Shown here: positions 46,438-55,061 of the stretch, one piece after another
How the letters are laid out: the number at the start of each line of letters is the position of its first letter
Numbering within the stretch: position 1 is the first letter of the stretch
NCBI GenBank assembly: GCA_003641745.1
Contig: QNAI01000003.1
Span: 1-64,000 of the forward strand
Origin: Verrucomicrobiota bacterium
GTDB lineage: Bacteria; Verrucomicrobiota; Verrucomicrobiia; Opitutales; Opitutaceae
Direction: 5' to 3'
Length of the DNA stretch: 64,000 nt
Made by a program: the position numbers and the translations under genes
The notes under the pieces: model-generated
What the model saw: the letters and a program-made list of their open reading frames with translations, nothing else
What the model was told of the DNA's origin: nothing
The model's database searches: none

Positions 46438-47667
46438 GTGCCCTGGTACCTCTATATAGCCCTCAAGCAACTCCTTCCCTCGGGTCGAAGATTCCCTTTT
46501 TTCACCTTCGTCTCCGTCTGCGGGGTCACGCTGGGAGTCGCCCTCCTCATCATCGTGCTGAGTGTGATGAACGGGTTCGGACGGGAAATTCGTACCAAGA
46601 TTGTGGAGACGCAAGGTGATGTTCTTGTTCAATCAGGACGGATAGAGAATGAGCCGGAGGCATTGATGACCCTGCTGGAAGCCTTCCCCGAGGTTGCGGC
46701 GGTCGCACCTTTCACCCAGGGGCCGATCATGCTGCAGTACCAGAGCCAGCCCCGCTTCCCGGTCATATATGGTATCGACCTGAAGCGGGAGCTGGAGGTT
46801 GTTCCGCTGGCGAAATTTCTCCGCAGCGGTGACCTGGACGACCTTGATGATGACTCGATTCTCGTCAGCTCGGAACTCGCCTCGGGATTGCGCCTTGGGG
46901 TCGGGGTGGAGGTCGAGGTCTATTCGCCGCTTCTGGTCGAACGTCTCAAAAACGACGAAATCCTCCTGCCGCGTGCAGTCCGGGTGGTCGGGATCTTTGA
47001 GACCGGATGGAACCAGATTGATGGAAATACCGTGATCGGATCCCTGAGGCTGATGCAGGATCTTTACGGCCTCGGAAACGGCGTCCACGGGGTCAAGCTG
47101 CGGCTGAAGGAAGGCGTCGATGTCGATACCGCGGTGCAGGCGATCAACGACCGCCTGGATTGGGGCTTTCGGGCGCTGTCCTGGATCGATAGCAACCGGG
47201 ACTTCCTCTTCGTGCTCCAACTCGAGAAAAATATCCTCTTTTTCCTGCTCCTCTTCGTCGTTCTGGTCTCGGCTTTCGCCATCACCAGTTCGCTCCTGAT
47301 CACGGTGGTCCGGAAGACACGCGAGATCGGCCTCTTCGGCGCCTTGGGCGGTAGACGGTGGCAGGTGGCCGCCTGCTTCTGCCTCCAGGGACTGGTCATC
47401 GGAGTGGCCGGGACCGTTCTGGGCTTTGGTCTGGCCTCGGTCGCCCTGGCCTTCAGGAACGACATCATCCACGCCTTTGCCAAGGTCACCCAGAGCGAGG
47501 CCGCCCTGTTGAGGTTCTATCAATTCGCCGATCTGCCATCGTATTCAAATCCCAAGGACATGATCATCATCGCCTGTGCGTCCGTTGTCATATCCACCGT
47601 TGCCGGCATGATCCCGGCCTGGCGGGCGGCGCGGCTCAAGCCGGCGGAGGCCCTGCGAACAGAATGA
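46438..47667 (+). CDS. lolC: Lipoprotein-releasing ABC transporter permease LolC/LolE type
   Basis: Inner-membrane protein that extracts outer-membrane lipoproteins for LolA. About 409 residues from the GTG at 46438, which gives the family N-terminus VPWYLYIALKQLLPSGRR; an earlier ATG (46342) would start inside lysS. One N-terminal membrane helix, a periplasmic MacB-like domain (about 45-260) and three C-terminal helices with TREIGLFGALGGRRWQV. Only one such gene is here, so it may work as a homodimer (LolF-like). Confidence 0.9.
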   Translation: MPWYLYIALKQLLPSGRRFPFFTFVSVCGVTLGVALLIIVLSVMNGFGREIRTKIVETQGDVLVQSGRIENEPEALMTLLEAFPEVAAVAPFTQGPIMLQYQSQPRFPVIYGIDLKRELEVVPLAKFLRSGDLDDLDDDSILVSSELASGLRLGVGVEVEVYSPLLVERLKNDEILLPRAVRVVGIFETGWNQIDGNTVIGSLRLMQDLYGLGNGVHGVKLRLKEGVDVDTAVQAINDRLDWGFRALSWIDSNRDFLFVLQLEKNILFFLLLFVVLVSAFAITSSLLITVVRKTREIGLFGALGGRRWQVAACFCLQGLVIGVAGTVLGFGLASVALAFRNDIIHAFAKVTQSEAALLRFYQFADLPSYSNPKDMIIIACASVVISTVAGMIPAWRAARLKPAEALRTE

Positions 47668-48365
47668 ACGCCGTCGACTCCATCCTGAGTTGCCGCGAAC
47701 TGGTCAAGACGTTTCCGAGCGGTGACCGCACGATCGAGGTGCTGACCGGGGTGGATTTCCGCCTCAATCGGGGCGAAAGCGTGAGTATCCGCGGTGAATC
47801 GGGCAGCGGAAAGACCACCCTTCTGAGTGTCCTGGCCGGGCTCGAGGAGCCCGACTCCGGCGCCCTGCTGTGGTCGGGAGAGGATGCGTTCGCAATGAGT
47901 TCGGACACAATGGCCAGGACACGGGGTGGTTTTATCGGCCTGGTCTTCCAGTCATTCTACCTGATTCCGGAGTTGAACGCCTTCGAGAACGTTCTGATCA
48001 GCCGGCGCATGCTCGGTTCGCTCAATCGGGGTTATCGGGAAAGGGCCCGCATGTTGCTTGACCGGGTGGGCCTGACCGAGCGTCTGAACCATCTTCCATC
48101 CCAACTGTCAGGGGGTGAACGCCAGCGGGTTGCCCTGGCCCGGGCGTTGATGAACGGTCCCCGGGTGGTGTTGGCCGACGAACCGACGGGCAACCTCGAT
48201 GAGACAACGGGCAATAACGTGATTGATACGCTTCTACGATTGTGCCGGGAGGATGGCGTGAGCCTCGTCCTCGTCACTCATAACCAGGAGCATGCTGCGC
48301 GCACGGATCGCCAGATGCTTCTTCACTCGGGTCACCTTGAAAAGATGAGAGAATCAACGCTGTGA
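47664..48365 (+). CDS. lolD: Lipoprotein-releasing ABC transporter ATPase LolD
   Basis: 233-residue ATPase partner of LolC. Walker A GESGSGKTT, signature LSGGERQRVALARAL, Walker B VVLADEPTGNLDE. Its ATG overlaps the lolC stop by 4 bp and its own stop overlaps the next start by 4 bp. A longer reading upstream is a different frame of lolC. Confidence 0.93.
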   Translation: MNAVDSILSCRELVKTFPSGDRTIEVLTGVDFRLNRGESVSIRGESGSGKTTLLSVLAGLEEPDSGALLWSGEDAFAMSSDTMARTRGGFIGLVFQSFYLIPELNAFENVLISRRMLGSLNRGYRERARMLLDRVGLTERLNHLPSQLSGGERQRVALARALMNGPRVVLADEPTGNLDETTGNNVIDTLLRLCREDGVSLVLVTHNQEHAARTDRQMLLHSGHLEKMRESTL

Positions 48366-49294
48366 GCGACGGGAGAATTTTAAAATGCGGGGTGGCCGGA
48401 GTCGGCTATCTCGGACGCCATCACGCCCGGATCCATGACGCCCTTGATGGGGTGAACCTGGTCGGGATCTACGAGGTTGATCGGGGCCGGGCTGACGAAG
48501 TGTGCCGGGAATACGGATGTCGGCGATTCGATTCGCTCGAAGCCCTCGGGGAAGCCTGTGATGCCGTCAGCGTGGTCGTTCCGACCGATCGGCATTGCCA
48601 GGTGGCTCTTCCCCTGCTCGAGCAGGGGTGCCACCTCCTGATCGAGAAACCGCTCTGCTCGTCGGTGGAAGAAGCGGAGAAGATTGTCGGGGCCGCCCGC
48701 CGGGCCGGCGTCCTCGTCCAGGTGGGGCACGTGGAACATTTCAACCCCGTTATGAGTTACCTCGAGACCGAGGTCGACCGTCCGCGGTTTATCACCACTG
48801 AGCGGCTCGCCCCGTTCCAACCCAGGGGCACCGAGGTCGGTGTGGTTCTGGACCTGATGATTCACGACATCGGCGTCGTCCTTCAACTCGTCCGTTCCCC
48901 GGTCGCCCGGGTGGAAAGCGTGGGTGTTTCGGTGCTTTCGCCGACCGAGGATATCGCCAATGCCCGGATCACTTTTGAGGACGGCTGTGTGGCCAATCTG
49001 AATGCCAGCCGGGTAAGCCTGAAAAAGCTGAGGGAGATTCGCGTCTTCCAGGCTTCGGCCTACCTTTCCCTCGATTTCATGAACCAGTCCGGCCATCTGG
49101 TGAAAAAGGAAGGGCTTGCCCTGAACAAGCAGGATATCCCGATCGAGAAGGGGGAGCCGTTGCGGTTGGAACTGGCGTCCTTTGTGGATAGCGTTCAGCA
49201 GGCCCGTGAGCCGAAGGTGGGTGCGTCCCTGGGGAAGTCCGCGTTGGAAGTGGCCCTCACCATCACGGAACAGATCCGCTCGGCCGGCAGCTGA
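48362..49294 (+). CDS. Gfo/Idh/MocA-family NAD(P)-dependent oxidoreductase
   Basis: A 310-residue dehydrogenase: Rossmann loop GVAGVGYLGRHHARI (about 10-24), EKPLCSSVEEAE (catalytic Lys in EKP, about 97-99) and GHVEHFNPV. GTG start overlaps the lolD stop by 4 bp. Relatives oxidise sugars and sugar nucleotides; in some lineages they sit beside lipid A genes, so a role in LPS sugar synthesis is possible, but the sequence does not decide it. Confidence 0.85.
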   Translation: MSDGRILKCGVAGVGYLGRHHARIHDALDGVNLVGIYEVDRGRADEVCREYGCRRFDSLEALGEACDAVSVVVPTDRHCQVALPLLEQGCHLLIEKPLCSSVEEAEKIVGAARRAGVLVQVGHVEHFNPVMSYLETEVDRPRFITTERLAPFQPRGTEVGVVLDLMIHDIGVVLQLVRSPVARVESVGVSVLSPTEDIANARITFEDGCVANLNASRVSLKKLREIRVFQASAYLSLDFMNQSGHLVKKEGLALNKQDIPIEKGEPLRLELASFVDSVQQAREPKVGASLGKSALEVALTITEQIRSAGS

Positions 49295-49646
49295 GATTGT
49301 AATAAATTTCCTGATACAGGAAGAAAGGACCCGGGTGCGGATCGGTTGCCGATCCGAAGCGGTTCGGTAACCGATTGGTTACCATATACTGTTTGAGCGG
49401 CTCTCCGCAGATCCGATTCTCCGGTCAGTCACATCGTTCGGATCGCGGAACGCAGAAGGGTGCCGTTTTGGCGCATTTCGCCGTCGCCCGCTACCAATCC
49501 CATGATCACCACCCATGCATACGACAGGAATTCTTCAGGGAATATGAGGTGCTTCCCCCAGTTCATAAGGGGTAGAAGAAGCCGTAATATAGGGTATTTG
49601 AGGTGAGGACCGGTCTCACAGACGAACCGTAACGGACAATAACGCT
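49295..49646. other. Intergenic region with two hairpins upstream of the Ig-like gene
   Basis: 352 bp without a gene. Two perfect hairpins: CGGATCGG/CCGATCCG (49338-49356, loop TTG) and GGTAACC/GGTTACC (49366-49383, loop GATT). They follow the lolCD operon and could end it, though no T tract follows. The last 100 bp before 49647 should hold the promoter of the Ig-like gene; a CCCC/GGGG stem at about 49555-49572 may be part of its leader. Confidence 0.45.
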
Positions 49647-51803
49647 ATGCTGGAATTTCAATCAGGCCGCCTGACGGCTTTGGCTTCACCGCGGCTGCAG
49701 GCCGCGGCCACTGTATTCGTTCTCTTATTGCAGAGGACTCCGATCCTGAAGGTCCTGGTGGAGGCGGATGTCCGGGTGGCGGCCGGTGTGCCCCAGATCC
49801 TGCGTTCGGCCGTGGTCGCAGCGGTTTCACTTGGGGCCTGCGACACGCTTTCGGGAGCGACCACCTTTGTCAGCAATCCGGAGAGTCCGGCCAATGCCAC
49901 GCAAGGGGAGGGCTTTGGCCTGGTATTCTCCGTCATCGGTTCGGAGAGTGCCGGTGGTGGCGCCGGATCGTGGACCATTTTCGGACCGCTTCCACCTGGC
50001 CTGGCCATTCCCGGCGCGGTGGAGGGCCCCACCAACACCTTCAGACTCAACCAGGGCAGCGGAGCCATCACGGGTACGCCGACCGAATCCGGTTCCTGGG
50101 ATATTACCTTCAAGGCCTGGGAGAAAGCAGGCCAGAAAGGCGAGCCGTGGAATACCGCAAAGCTGGGCCCGTTGCCTGTGGTGGAAATCGTCGTTTCGGC
50201 GAGTGGCGAACTCGTCTTCACTTCCCAGCCGATGTCGGTTTCAGTTCGGGAGGGCAAGACCTTCAACGTCGGCGTGACGACTTCGGGTACGCCGGCCCCG
50301 ACTTTCCAGTGGCGCAGGAATGGGGATCCCATTGCCGGCGCGACGAGCGAAATATTCTCGATCATCGCCGTGACTCCCGATGATGCCGGTGACTACAATG
50401 TAGTTGCGACCAATTCCGGCGGATCGATCACGAGCGACATTGCCACCCTGACCGTCACCTCGGCCCCCCGGATCACGGCCCAACCGACGGCGCAGTCTGT
50501 TGTCCTGGGCGCATCGGCGTCATTTTCAGTCGTGGCCACAGGTTCTCCCGCCCCGACCTATCAATGGCGAGCGGGTGGCTTGGCCATATCGGGGGCGACG
50601 AATGCTGACTATACGATCGTGGCGGTTTCGGACACCGATATCGGGAGCTATACGGTCTTTGTCCAGAACTCCGAGGGGTCCGTGACCAGCGAAGCTGTTG
50701 AGCTGACCATTCAGTCGGCTCCTCCTGTCATCGCGGCCCATCCCGAATCCCAGTCAGTCGTCCCGGGCGCCGGGGCGACCTTCATTGTCCGCGCGGGAGA
50801 TGGCGCCGGGTTGTCCTTTCAATGGGTCAAGGACGATGCAGCCTTGGCGGGCGAAACGGATCCCATCCTCAACCTGGAGAATCTTCGAGCCATCGATGAA
50901 GGTGACTACTCCGTCCAGGTTTCGAACGGCTCGGATACGACCACCTCTGAGGTGGCGTCCCTATCGGTTCTCGCCTCGGGATTCAGTCGGCTGAGCAATC
51001 TTTCGACCCGGACCCGAATTGAACCCGGAGCTGTTCTGATCCCTGGCTTTGCCGTGGTGGGCAACGGGCAGGTTTCTCTTCTGGCTCGGGCGGTGGGCCC
51101 AACCCTTGGAAGCCTGGGGGTGGTGGGAGTCATTTCGGATCCGCAGTTCCGGCTCGTGTCCGGACCGGATGAACTGTTTGCCAATGATAATTGGGAGGAT
51201 GCGACCGACCAGGCCAAACTTGAGGCCATTCGCGTTGCCGTGGGCGCCTTTGAATTGAATGCCGGATCGACTGATGCAGCCTTGGCTGTATCCCTTGACG
51301 CAAAGCCCTACACCTTGCCCACCACCGGGGTATCGGGTGCGACCGGCGTGGTACTGATTGAACTCTATGATGGCGGAGAGACGGGGCCGGATCAACCTCG
51401 ATTGGTCAATCTGTCCGCCCGCTCGCAGGTGGGAACGGGGGCCGACAAGTTGATTCCGGGTTTTGTGATCGCCGGCGACGTCGCCAAAACGCTTCTCATT
51501 CGCGCGGTGGGCCCGACCCTGTCCGGATTCGGAGTGGGCGGAGTGCTTGAAAACCCGGTCATGCGCCTGTTTTCCAGTTCCGGGGAACTCGCTTCCAATG
51601 ATGACTGGGGGGCTGGATCCCGAACCGACGCGATCGCGGTGGTTGCCGGAACCGTGGGCGCCTTCCCGATCGATTCGTCGAGCAGGGATGCGGCGCTCCT
51701 CATCACCTTGAATCCGGGAGCCTACACCGTGCAGGTGTCGGGTGTGGATAACACGACCGGCGTCTGCCTGGTCGAAGTTTACGAAGTCCCTCCCGCCCCC
51801 TGA
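49647..51803 (+). CDS. Secreted Ig-like domain protein with two RAVGPTL modules
   Basis: A 718-residue exported protein. An unusual leader (about 1-72: LLLQRTPILKVLVEAD, then PQILRSAVVAAVSLGACD and TLSGAT) is followed by a putative-Ig/cadherin-like domain (about 75-185), three Ig-like domains (about 188-280, 281-370, 371-455, with FQWRRNG, YQWRAGG, FQWVKDD) and two copies of a C-terminal module with LLARAVGPTLGSLG / LLIRAVGPTLSGFG and ANDNWEDA / SNDDWGAG. Such tandem modules are frequent in Opitutales secreted proteins. No catalytic domain is present; a surface-binding or scaffold role is inferred. Confidence 0.8.
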   Translation: MLEFQSGRLTALASPRLQAAATVFVLLLQRTPILKVLVEADVRVAAGVPQILRSAVVAAVSLGACDTLSGATTFVSNPESPANATQGEGFGLVFSVIGSESAGGGAGSWTIFGPLPPGLAIPGAVEGPTNTFRLNQGSGAITGTPTESGSWDITFKAWEKAGQKGEPWNTAKLGPLPVVEIVVSASGELVFTSQPMSVSVREGKTFNVGVTTSGTPAPTFQWRRNGDPIAGATSEIFSIIAVTPDDAGDYNVVATNSGGSITSDIATLTVTSAPRITAQPTAQSVVLGASASFSVVATGSPAPTYQWRAGGLAISGATNADYTIVAVSDTDIGSYTVFVQNSEGSVTSEAVELTIQSAPPVIAAHPESQSVVPGAGATFIVRAGDGAGLSFQWVKDDAALAGETDPILNLENLRAIDEGDYSVQVSNGSDTTTSEVASLSVLASGFSRLSNLSTRTRIEPGAVLIPGFAVVGNGQVSLLARAVGPTLGSLGVVGVISDPQFRLVSGPDELFANDNWEDATDQAKLEAIRVAVGAFELNAGSTDAALAVSLDAKPYTLPTTGVSGATGVVLIELYDGGETGPDQPRLVNLSARSQVGTGADKLIPGFVIAGDVAKTLLIRAVGPTLSGFGVGGVLENPVMRLFSSSGELASNDDWGAGSRTDAIAVVAGTVGAFPIDSSSRDAALLITLNPGAYTVQVSGVDNTTGVCLVEVYEVPPAP

Positions 51804-51871
51804 TCGCCGCTCCTTGCCCGATGCCCGGATCCGTGCCGCGCTGACAGTCTCGAATTAATCATAGTACCCTC

Positions 51872-53056
51872 ATGCTTCATCCACAGTGGTTTCCTTCGAT
51901 GCGATCCGGCGGAAAGAGTCATTTCCGGATTTCGCTGTTCGTGCTCGCGTTCAGCCTGCTCCAGCCCAAGGGGGCGCGGGCGGAATACTCGGCCAGCTTC
52001 AAGATCCAGGACTACCAGGAGGATGACGACCGTATCCGGGTCAAATCGCAATACCTGCTGGGGAAGGCGACCATCGGTGATGACTTCGTGCTCAAGGTCG
52101 AAGGCCTGGTCGATTCCATATCGGGAGCGACGCCATCCGGCCAACCGGCACCGGAAGACAGCGACCAGGTGCCGCTGTCCGATCTTTCCGATCGCCGCAA
52201 AGCCGTGATCATCGACGCGTCCAATCAATTTGGCCCGCAGAACGTGACCTTCCAATTCGCCTACAGCACGGAAAGCGACTACGACTCGACCGGGTATACC
52301 CTTCGCACCATCAGGGGCTTCAATCAGAAGAATACAACCCTGACTCTGGGCTATTCCTATACCGATGATCTCATCCGGGCCGGTTACCATGAGGAGTGGC
52401 AACCACGGGATACCCATGATTTTCTGATCGGGATTACCCAACTTCTCGACCCCAGGACCATTCTCAAGGTCAATCTGTCCTATGGCGACGCCTCGGGCTT
52501 TCTCAACGATCCCTACAAGATCATCCAGAAGACCACCGAAATTCTCCCGGGCCTGTCGCTCCCGTTGACCTTTCCGGAGAACCGCCCGACCCACCGGACG
52601 AAGACGGTTCTCTATTCCGAACTGACCCACCATCTGGAGAAGATCAACGCGACGGTGGAAGGGTCGTATCGGTTTTTCCATGACAACCAGGGCGTCGGCA
52701 GCCATACCCTGGGGCTGGCCTGGTTTCAGAAGATCGGTTCGCAATTCATTCTCCGTCCCTATGTGCGCTGGTACCGGCAGTCGACCTCGGATTACTACTA
52801 TGTGTCGCTGGACGGGACTCCCATTGAACCCACGCCGATCCCAACTGGAAACGCGCCCTACTATTCGGCCGATTACCGGATCTCGGCTTTGGATGGCTTG
52901 ACCTACGGGATCAAGGGCATCGTGGATCTGACTGAGTGGTTGCGTCTCGACCTCACCGCCGAGCGCTACGAGATGACCGGTCGGGATGACCAGACCTCAG
53001 CTTCCGCCTATCCGAAAGCGACTGTCCTGACCGCGGGGGTGAGCGCATGGTTCTAG
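51872..53056 (+). CDS. DUF3570 outer-membrane beta-barrel protein
   Basis: A 394-residue protein with a signal peptide (FRISLFVLAFSLLQPKGARA) and the alternating pattern and terminal aromatic (SAWF) of a barrel. DUF3570 hallmarks: QDYQEDDDRIRVKS and DSISGATPSGQP (about 75-90). In other bacteria DUF3570 is found with ApbE, a thioredoxin and DUF4266, as here. Its last 10 bp overlap the ApbE start. Function unknown; likely an outer-membrane part of a redox pathway. Confidence 0.85.
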   Translation: MLHPQWFPSMRSGGKSHFRISLFVLAFSLLQPKGARAEYSASFKIQDYQEDDDRIRVKSQYLLGKATIGDDFVLKVEGLVDSISGATPSGQPAPEDSDQVPLSDLSDRRKAVIIDASNQFGPQNVTFQFAYSTESDYDSTGYTLRTIRGFNQKNTTLTLGYSYTDDLIRAGYHEEWQPRDTHDFLIGITQLLDPRTILKVNLSYGDASGFLNDPYKIIQKTTEILPGLSLPLTFPENRPTHRTKTVLYSELTHHLEKINATVEGSYRFFHDNQGVGSHTLGLAWFQKIGSQFILRPYVRWYRQSTSDYYYVSLDGTPIEPTPIPTGNAPYYSADYRISALDGLTYGIKGIVDLTEWLRLDLTAERYEMTGRDDQTSASAYPKATVLTAGVSAWF

Positions 53057-54042
53057 AATCGGAGTTGAAGGGCGCCTCTGCCTTGAAGGTGTCGACGGGA
53101 CCACGGGAGGGTGTTTCCAAGCTCGCCTTCCGGGCGCTCGGCACGGAATGCTCGATTCAATTTGTTGCGGAAAACGAGGACCAGGCAAATTCCTTTGGAC
53201 AGGCCGTCGTGGATTGGGTGGGGAAATTCGAGGCGCGTTACTCGCGGTTTCGGGATGACAGCCTGATCAGCCGGATAAACGCGGCGGCTGGACGGGATTG
53301 GGTCGGGATTGATGATGAGATGGATCTGCTGCTCCAACTCTGTGATCAACTTTACATGACGACTTCGGGTATCTTTGATCCGACCGCGCTTCCGTTGATT
53401 CGGCTTTGGTACCGGAGCCTTGGAATGTCGGTGCCGGAGATACCACCCGACTCGGCGGTTCGGGATGCGATGGGAAAAGTGGGCTGGCTTCGGGTGGAAA
53501 AGGATGCGGGCAGGATCAGACTGCCCGACGAGGGGATGGCCATCGACTTTGGGGGCTTCGGCAAGGAGTATGCGGTCGATCAGACCGCGAGCATCGCGGA
53601 GGCGCACGGGCTCGAGGCCTACCTGGTCGACTTTGGACACGATATCAGGGTGGCCGGAGCGCCTCCTGGTTTACCCTGTTGGCACATCGGCCTCGAGGAT
53701 CCTTTCAGACCGGGGCAATGCTGGAGCAGCCTGGGCATCACCGATAGAGGAATTGCCTCGTCCGGCGACTATATCCGGTCTTTTGTCCGCGATGGACGGC
53801 GGTATGGGCACATCATCGACCCGCGAACGGGCTACCCGGTTTCGAATGAAAACCGGTGTGTGACGGTGCTGGCGGATACCTGTCTTGAAAGCGGTATTCT
53901 TTCGACCACCGCCTTTATCCTGGGTCCCGGGGAGGGCCGCAATCTGATCGATGCCACTTTCGGAGCCGAAGGCTGTGTCGTTTCTGAAAAAGAGACCGAT
54001 GAAACACGAGGATTTTACCAATATGTCGTACCCGAAAATTAA
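53047..54042 (+). CDS. FAD:protein FMN transferase (ApbE family)
   Basis: Flavinyl transferase that attaches FMN from FAD to Ser/Thr of target proteins, usually outside the cytoplasm. Visible motifs: ARYSRFRDDSLISRIN, DFGGFGKEYAVD, ASSGDYIRSF and HIIDPRTGYP. 331 residues, but I see no clear signal peptide or lipobox, unlike many ApbE proteins. No target domain (FMN-binding, DxxxSGAT) is recognised in the window apart from the DUF3570 segment DSISGAT, which is similar and worth testing. Confidence 0.87.
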   Translation: MVLESELKGASALKVSTGPREGVSKLAFRALGTECSIQFVAENEDQANSFGQAVVDWVGKFEARYSRFRDDSLISRINAAAGRDWVGIDDEMDLLLQLCDQLYMTTSGIFDPTALPLIRLWYRSLGMSVPEIPPDSAVRDAMGKVGWLRVEKDAGRIRLPDEGMAIDFGGFGKEYAVDQTASIAEAHGLEAYLVDFGHDIRVAGAPPGLPCWHIGLEDPFRPGQCWSSLGITDRGIASSGDYIRSFVRDGRRYGHIIDPRTGYPVSNENRCVTVLADTCLESGILSTTAFILGPGEGRNLIDATFGAEGCVVSEKETDETRGFYQYVVPEN

Positions 54043-54544
54043 AATTCTGACTGCGATCAGCGCTTGCCTGTTTTTCTTCGCGACAGGATCCATGGCTGTT
54101 CATTGGTCCGAAGGGGATCGCCTGCCCAACCTGGAGGAGTTCGTCCTGGATGGAGCGATACCGGATCTGGAAGGCAAGGTTGTATTGGTCGACTTCTGGG
54201 CCTCCTGGTGCACCCCCTGCAAGGCCTCCTTCCCCGCCTTGGATGAAATCGAGGCCACCTACCGCGATCAGGGACTGGTTATTCTCGGGATCAACGTCGA
54301 CACGGATTCCAAAGCCTTCGAAAAGTTCATGAAGCGAATGAAGCCGGGTTTCTCTGTTGTTCGGGATTCCAGACAGGAAGTGGTCGCCGATGCCGGAGTC
54401 GAGACCATGCCGTCGTCGTTCCTGGTTGGTCGCGATGGAGTGATCCGTTCGGTTCACTCGGGTTATCACGGCAGGAAGACGCGCGACCAATATATCGGCG
54501 AAATCGAGTTGCTGCTGGCTGAACCGGATGGGGGTGAAGGATGA
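54023..54544 (+). CDS. Secreted TlpA-type thioredoxin
   Basis: 173-residue thiol-disulfide protein with a signal peptide (IKILTAISACLFFFATGSMA) and the active site WASWCTPCK (about 60-68), then cis-Pro in TMPSSFLVGRDG. ATG 54023 overlaps the ApbE gene by 20 bp and follows a GAGG 11 bases earlier; ATG 53999 is an alternative. Probably reduces a partner in the cell envelope, such as the CGCN tail of the next protein (inference). Confidence 0.87.
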   Translation: MSYPKIKILTAISACLFFFATGSMAVHWSEGDRLPNLEEFVLDGAIPDLEGKVVLVDFWASWCTPCKASFPALDEIEATYRDQGLVILGINVDTDSKAFEKFMKRMKPGFSVVRDSRQEVVADAGVETMPSSFLVGRDGVIRSVHSGYHGRKTRDQYIGEIELLLAEPDGGEG

Positions 54545-54762
54545 AGGGGCGACTGATGGTGCTTGCCTTGCTCCTGATCGGAGGACTCGGGCTCTCCGGG
54601 TGCACCACGGTACAGCCGTGGGAGAGAGGCTATCTGGCCGACTATACCATGCGCGAGGATCGCGACGAACTCGAGGTCAACATGAGTGAGCACATGTATT
54701 TCTCCCGGGAAGCTTCAGCCGGAGGGAAAGGCGTCGGCGGCGGTGGATGCGGCTGTAACTGA
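54541..54762 (+). CDS. DUF4266 small lipoprotein with C-terminal CGCN
   Basis: 73 residues: signal with lipobox LGLSGC (Cys 21), a conserved middle VQPWERGYLADYTMR and a Gly-rich end GGGGCGCN. DUF4266 proteins share this cysteine tail and accompany DUF3570, ApbE and thioredoxin. The CGC pair could be a redox site or a metal ligand. Start overlaps the thioredoxin stop by 4 bp (ATGA). Role unknown. Confidence 0.85.
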   Translation: MKGRLMVLALLLIGGLGLSGCTTVQPWERGYLADYTMREDRDELEVNMSEHMYFSREASAGGKGVGGGGCGCN

Positions 54763-54800
54763 AAAGATTTGAAATGGATTGATCCGAATGGCCCGAACGG

Positions 54801-54853
54801 GGGGTCATTCCTCAAGATCTTGCATGCCAATGCGAGATCTGAGGTTTGACCCC
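54801..54853 (+). repeat. Palindromic element 3a
   Basis: 53 bp, GGGGTCA/TGACCCC ends, loop TGCATGCCAATGCG, inner stem AGATCT/AGATCT and outer CCTC/GAGG. Stem differs from 1a, 2a and 3b but pairs fully. Confidence 0.87.
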
Positions 54854-54910
54854 TTCGAACGATCCGCCCCCTGTTGCCATTCGAAGGGTCCCATCACGCA
54901 TGGCGCCCAC

Positions 54911-54963
54911 GGGGTCATTCCTTGCATTCCTGCATGCCAATGCGGGAATCAAGGTTTGACCCC
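54911..54963 (+). repeat. Palindromic element 3b
   Basis: 53 bp, same ends and loop as 3a, but stems ATTCC/GGAAT and CCTTG/CAAGG with one mismatch. Same direction as 3a, 57 bp apart. The 299 bp between DUF4266 and lpxB hold nothing else. Confidence 0.87.
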
Positions 54964-55061
54964 TTCGAATAGCATTAACTCGGCGCCATTCGGCTCATTC
55001 CTTTTCAGGCGCATTGCAGATCGGGCTCGATTGCGCCCGCGAATGTGATTCACTCCTGTGA

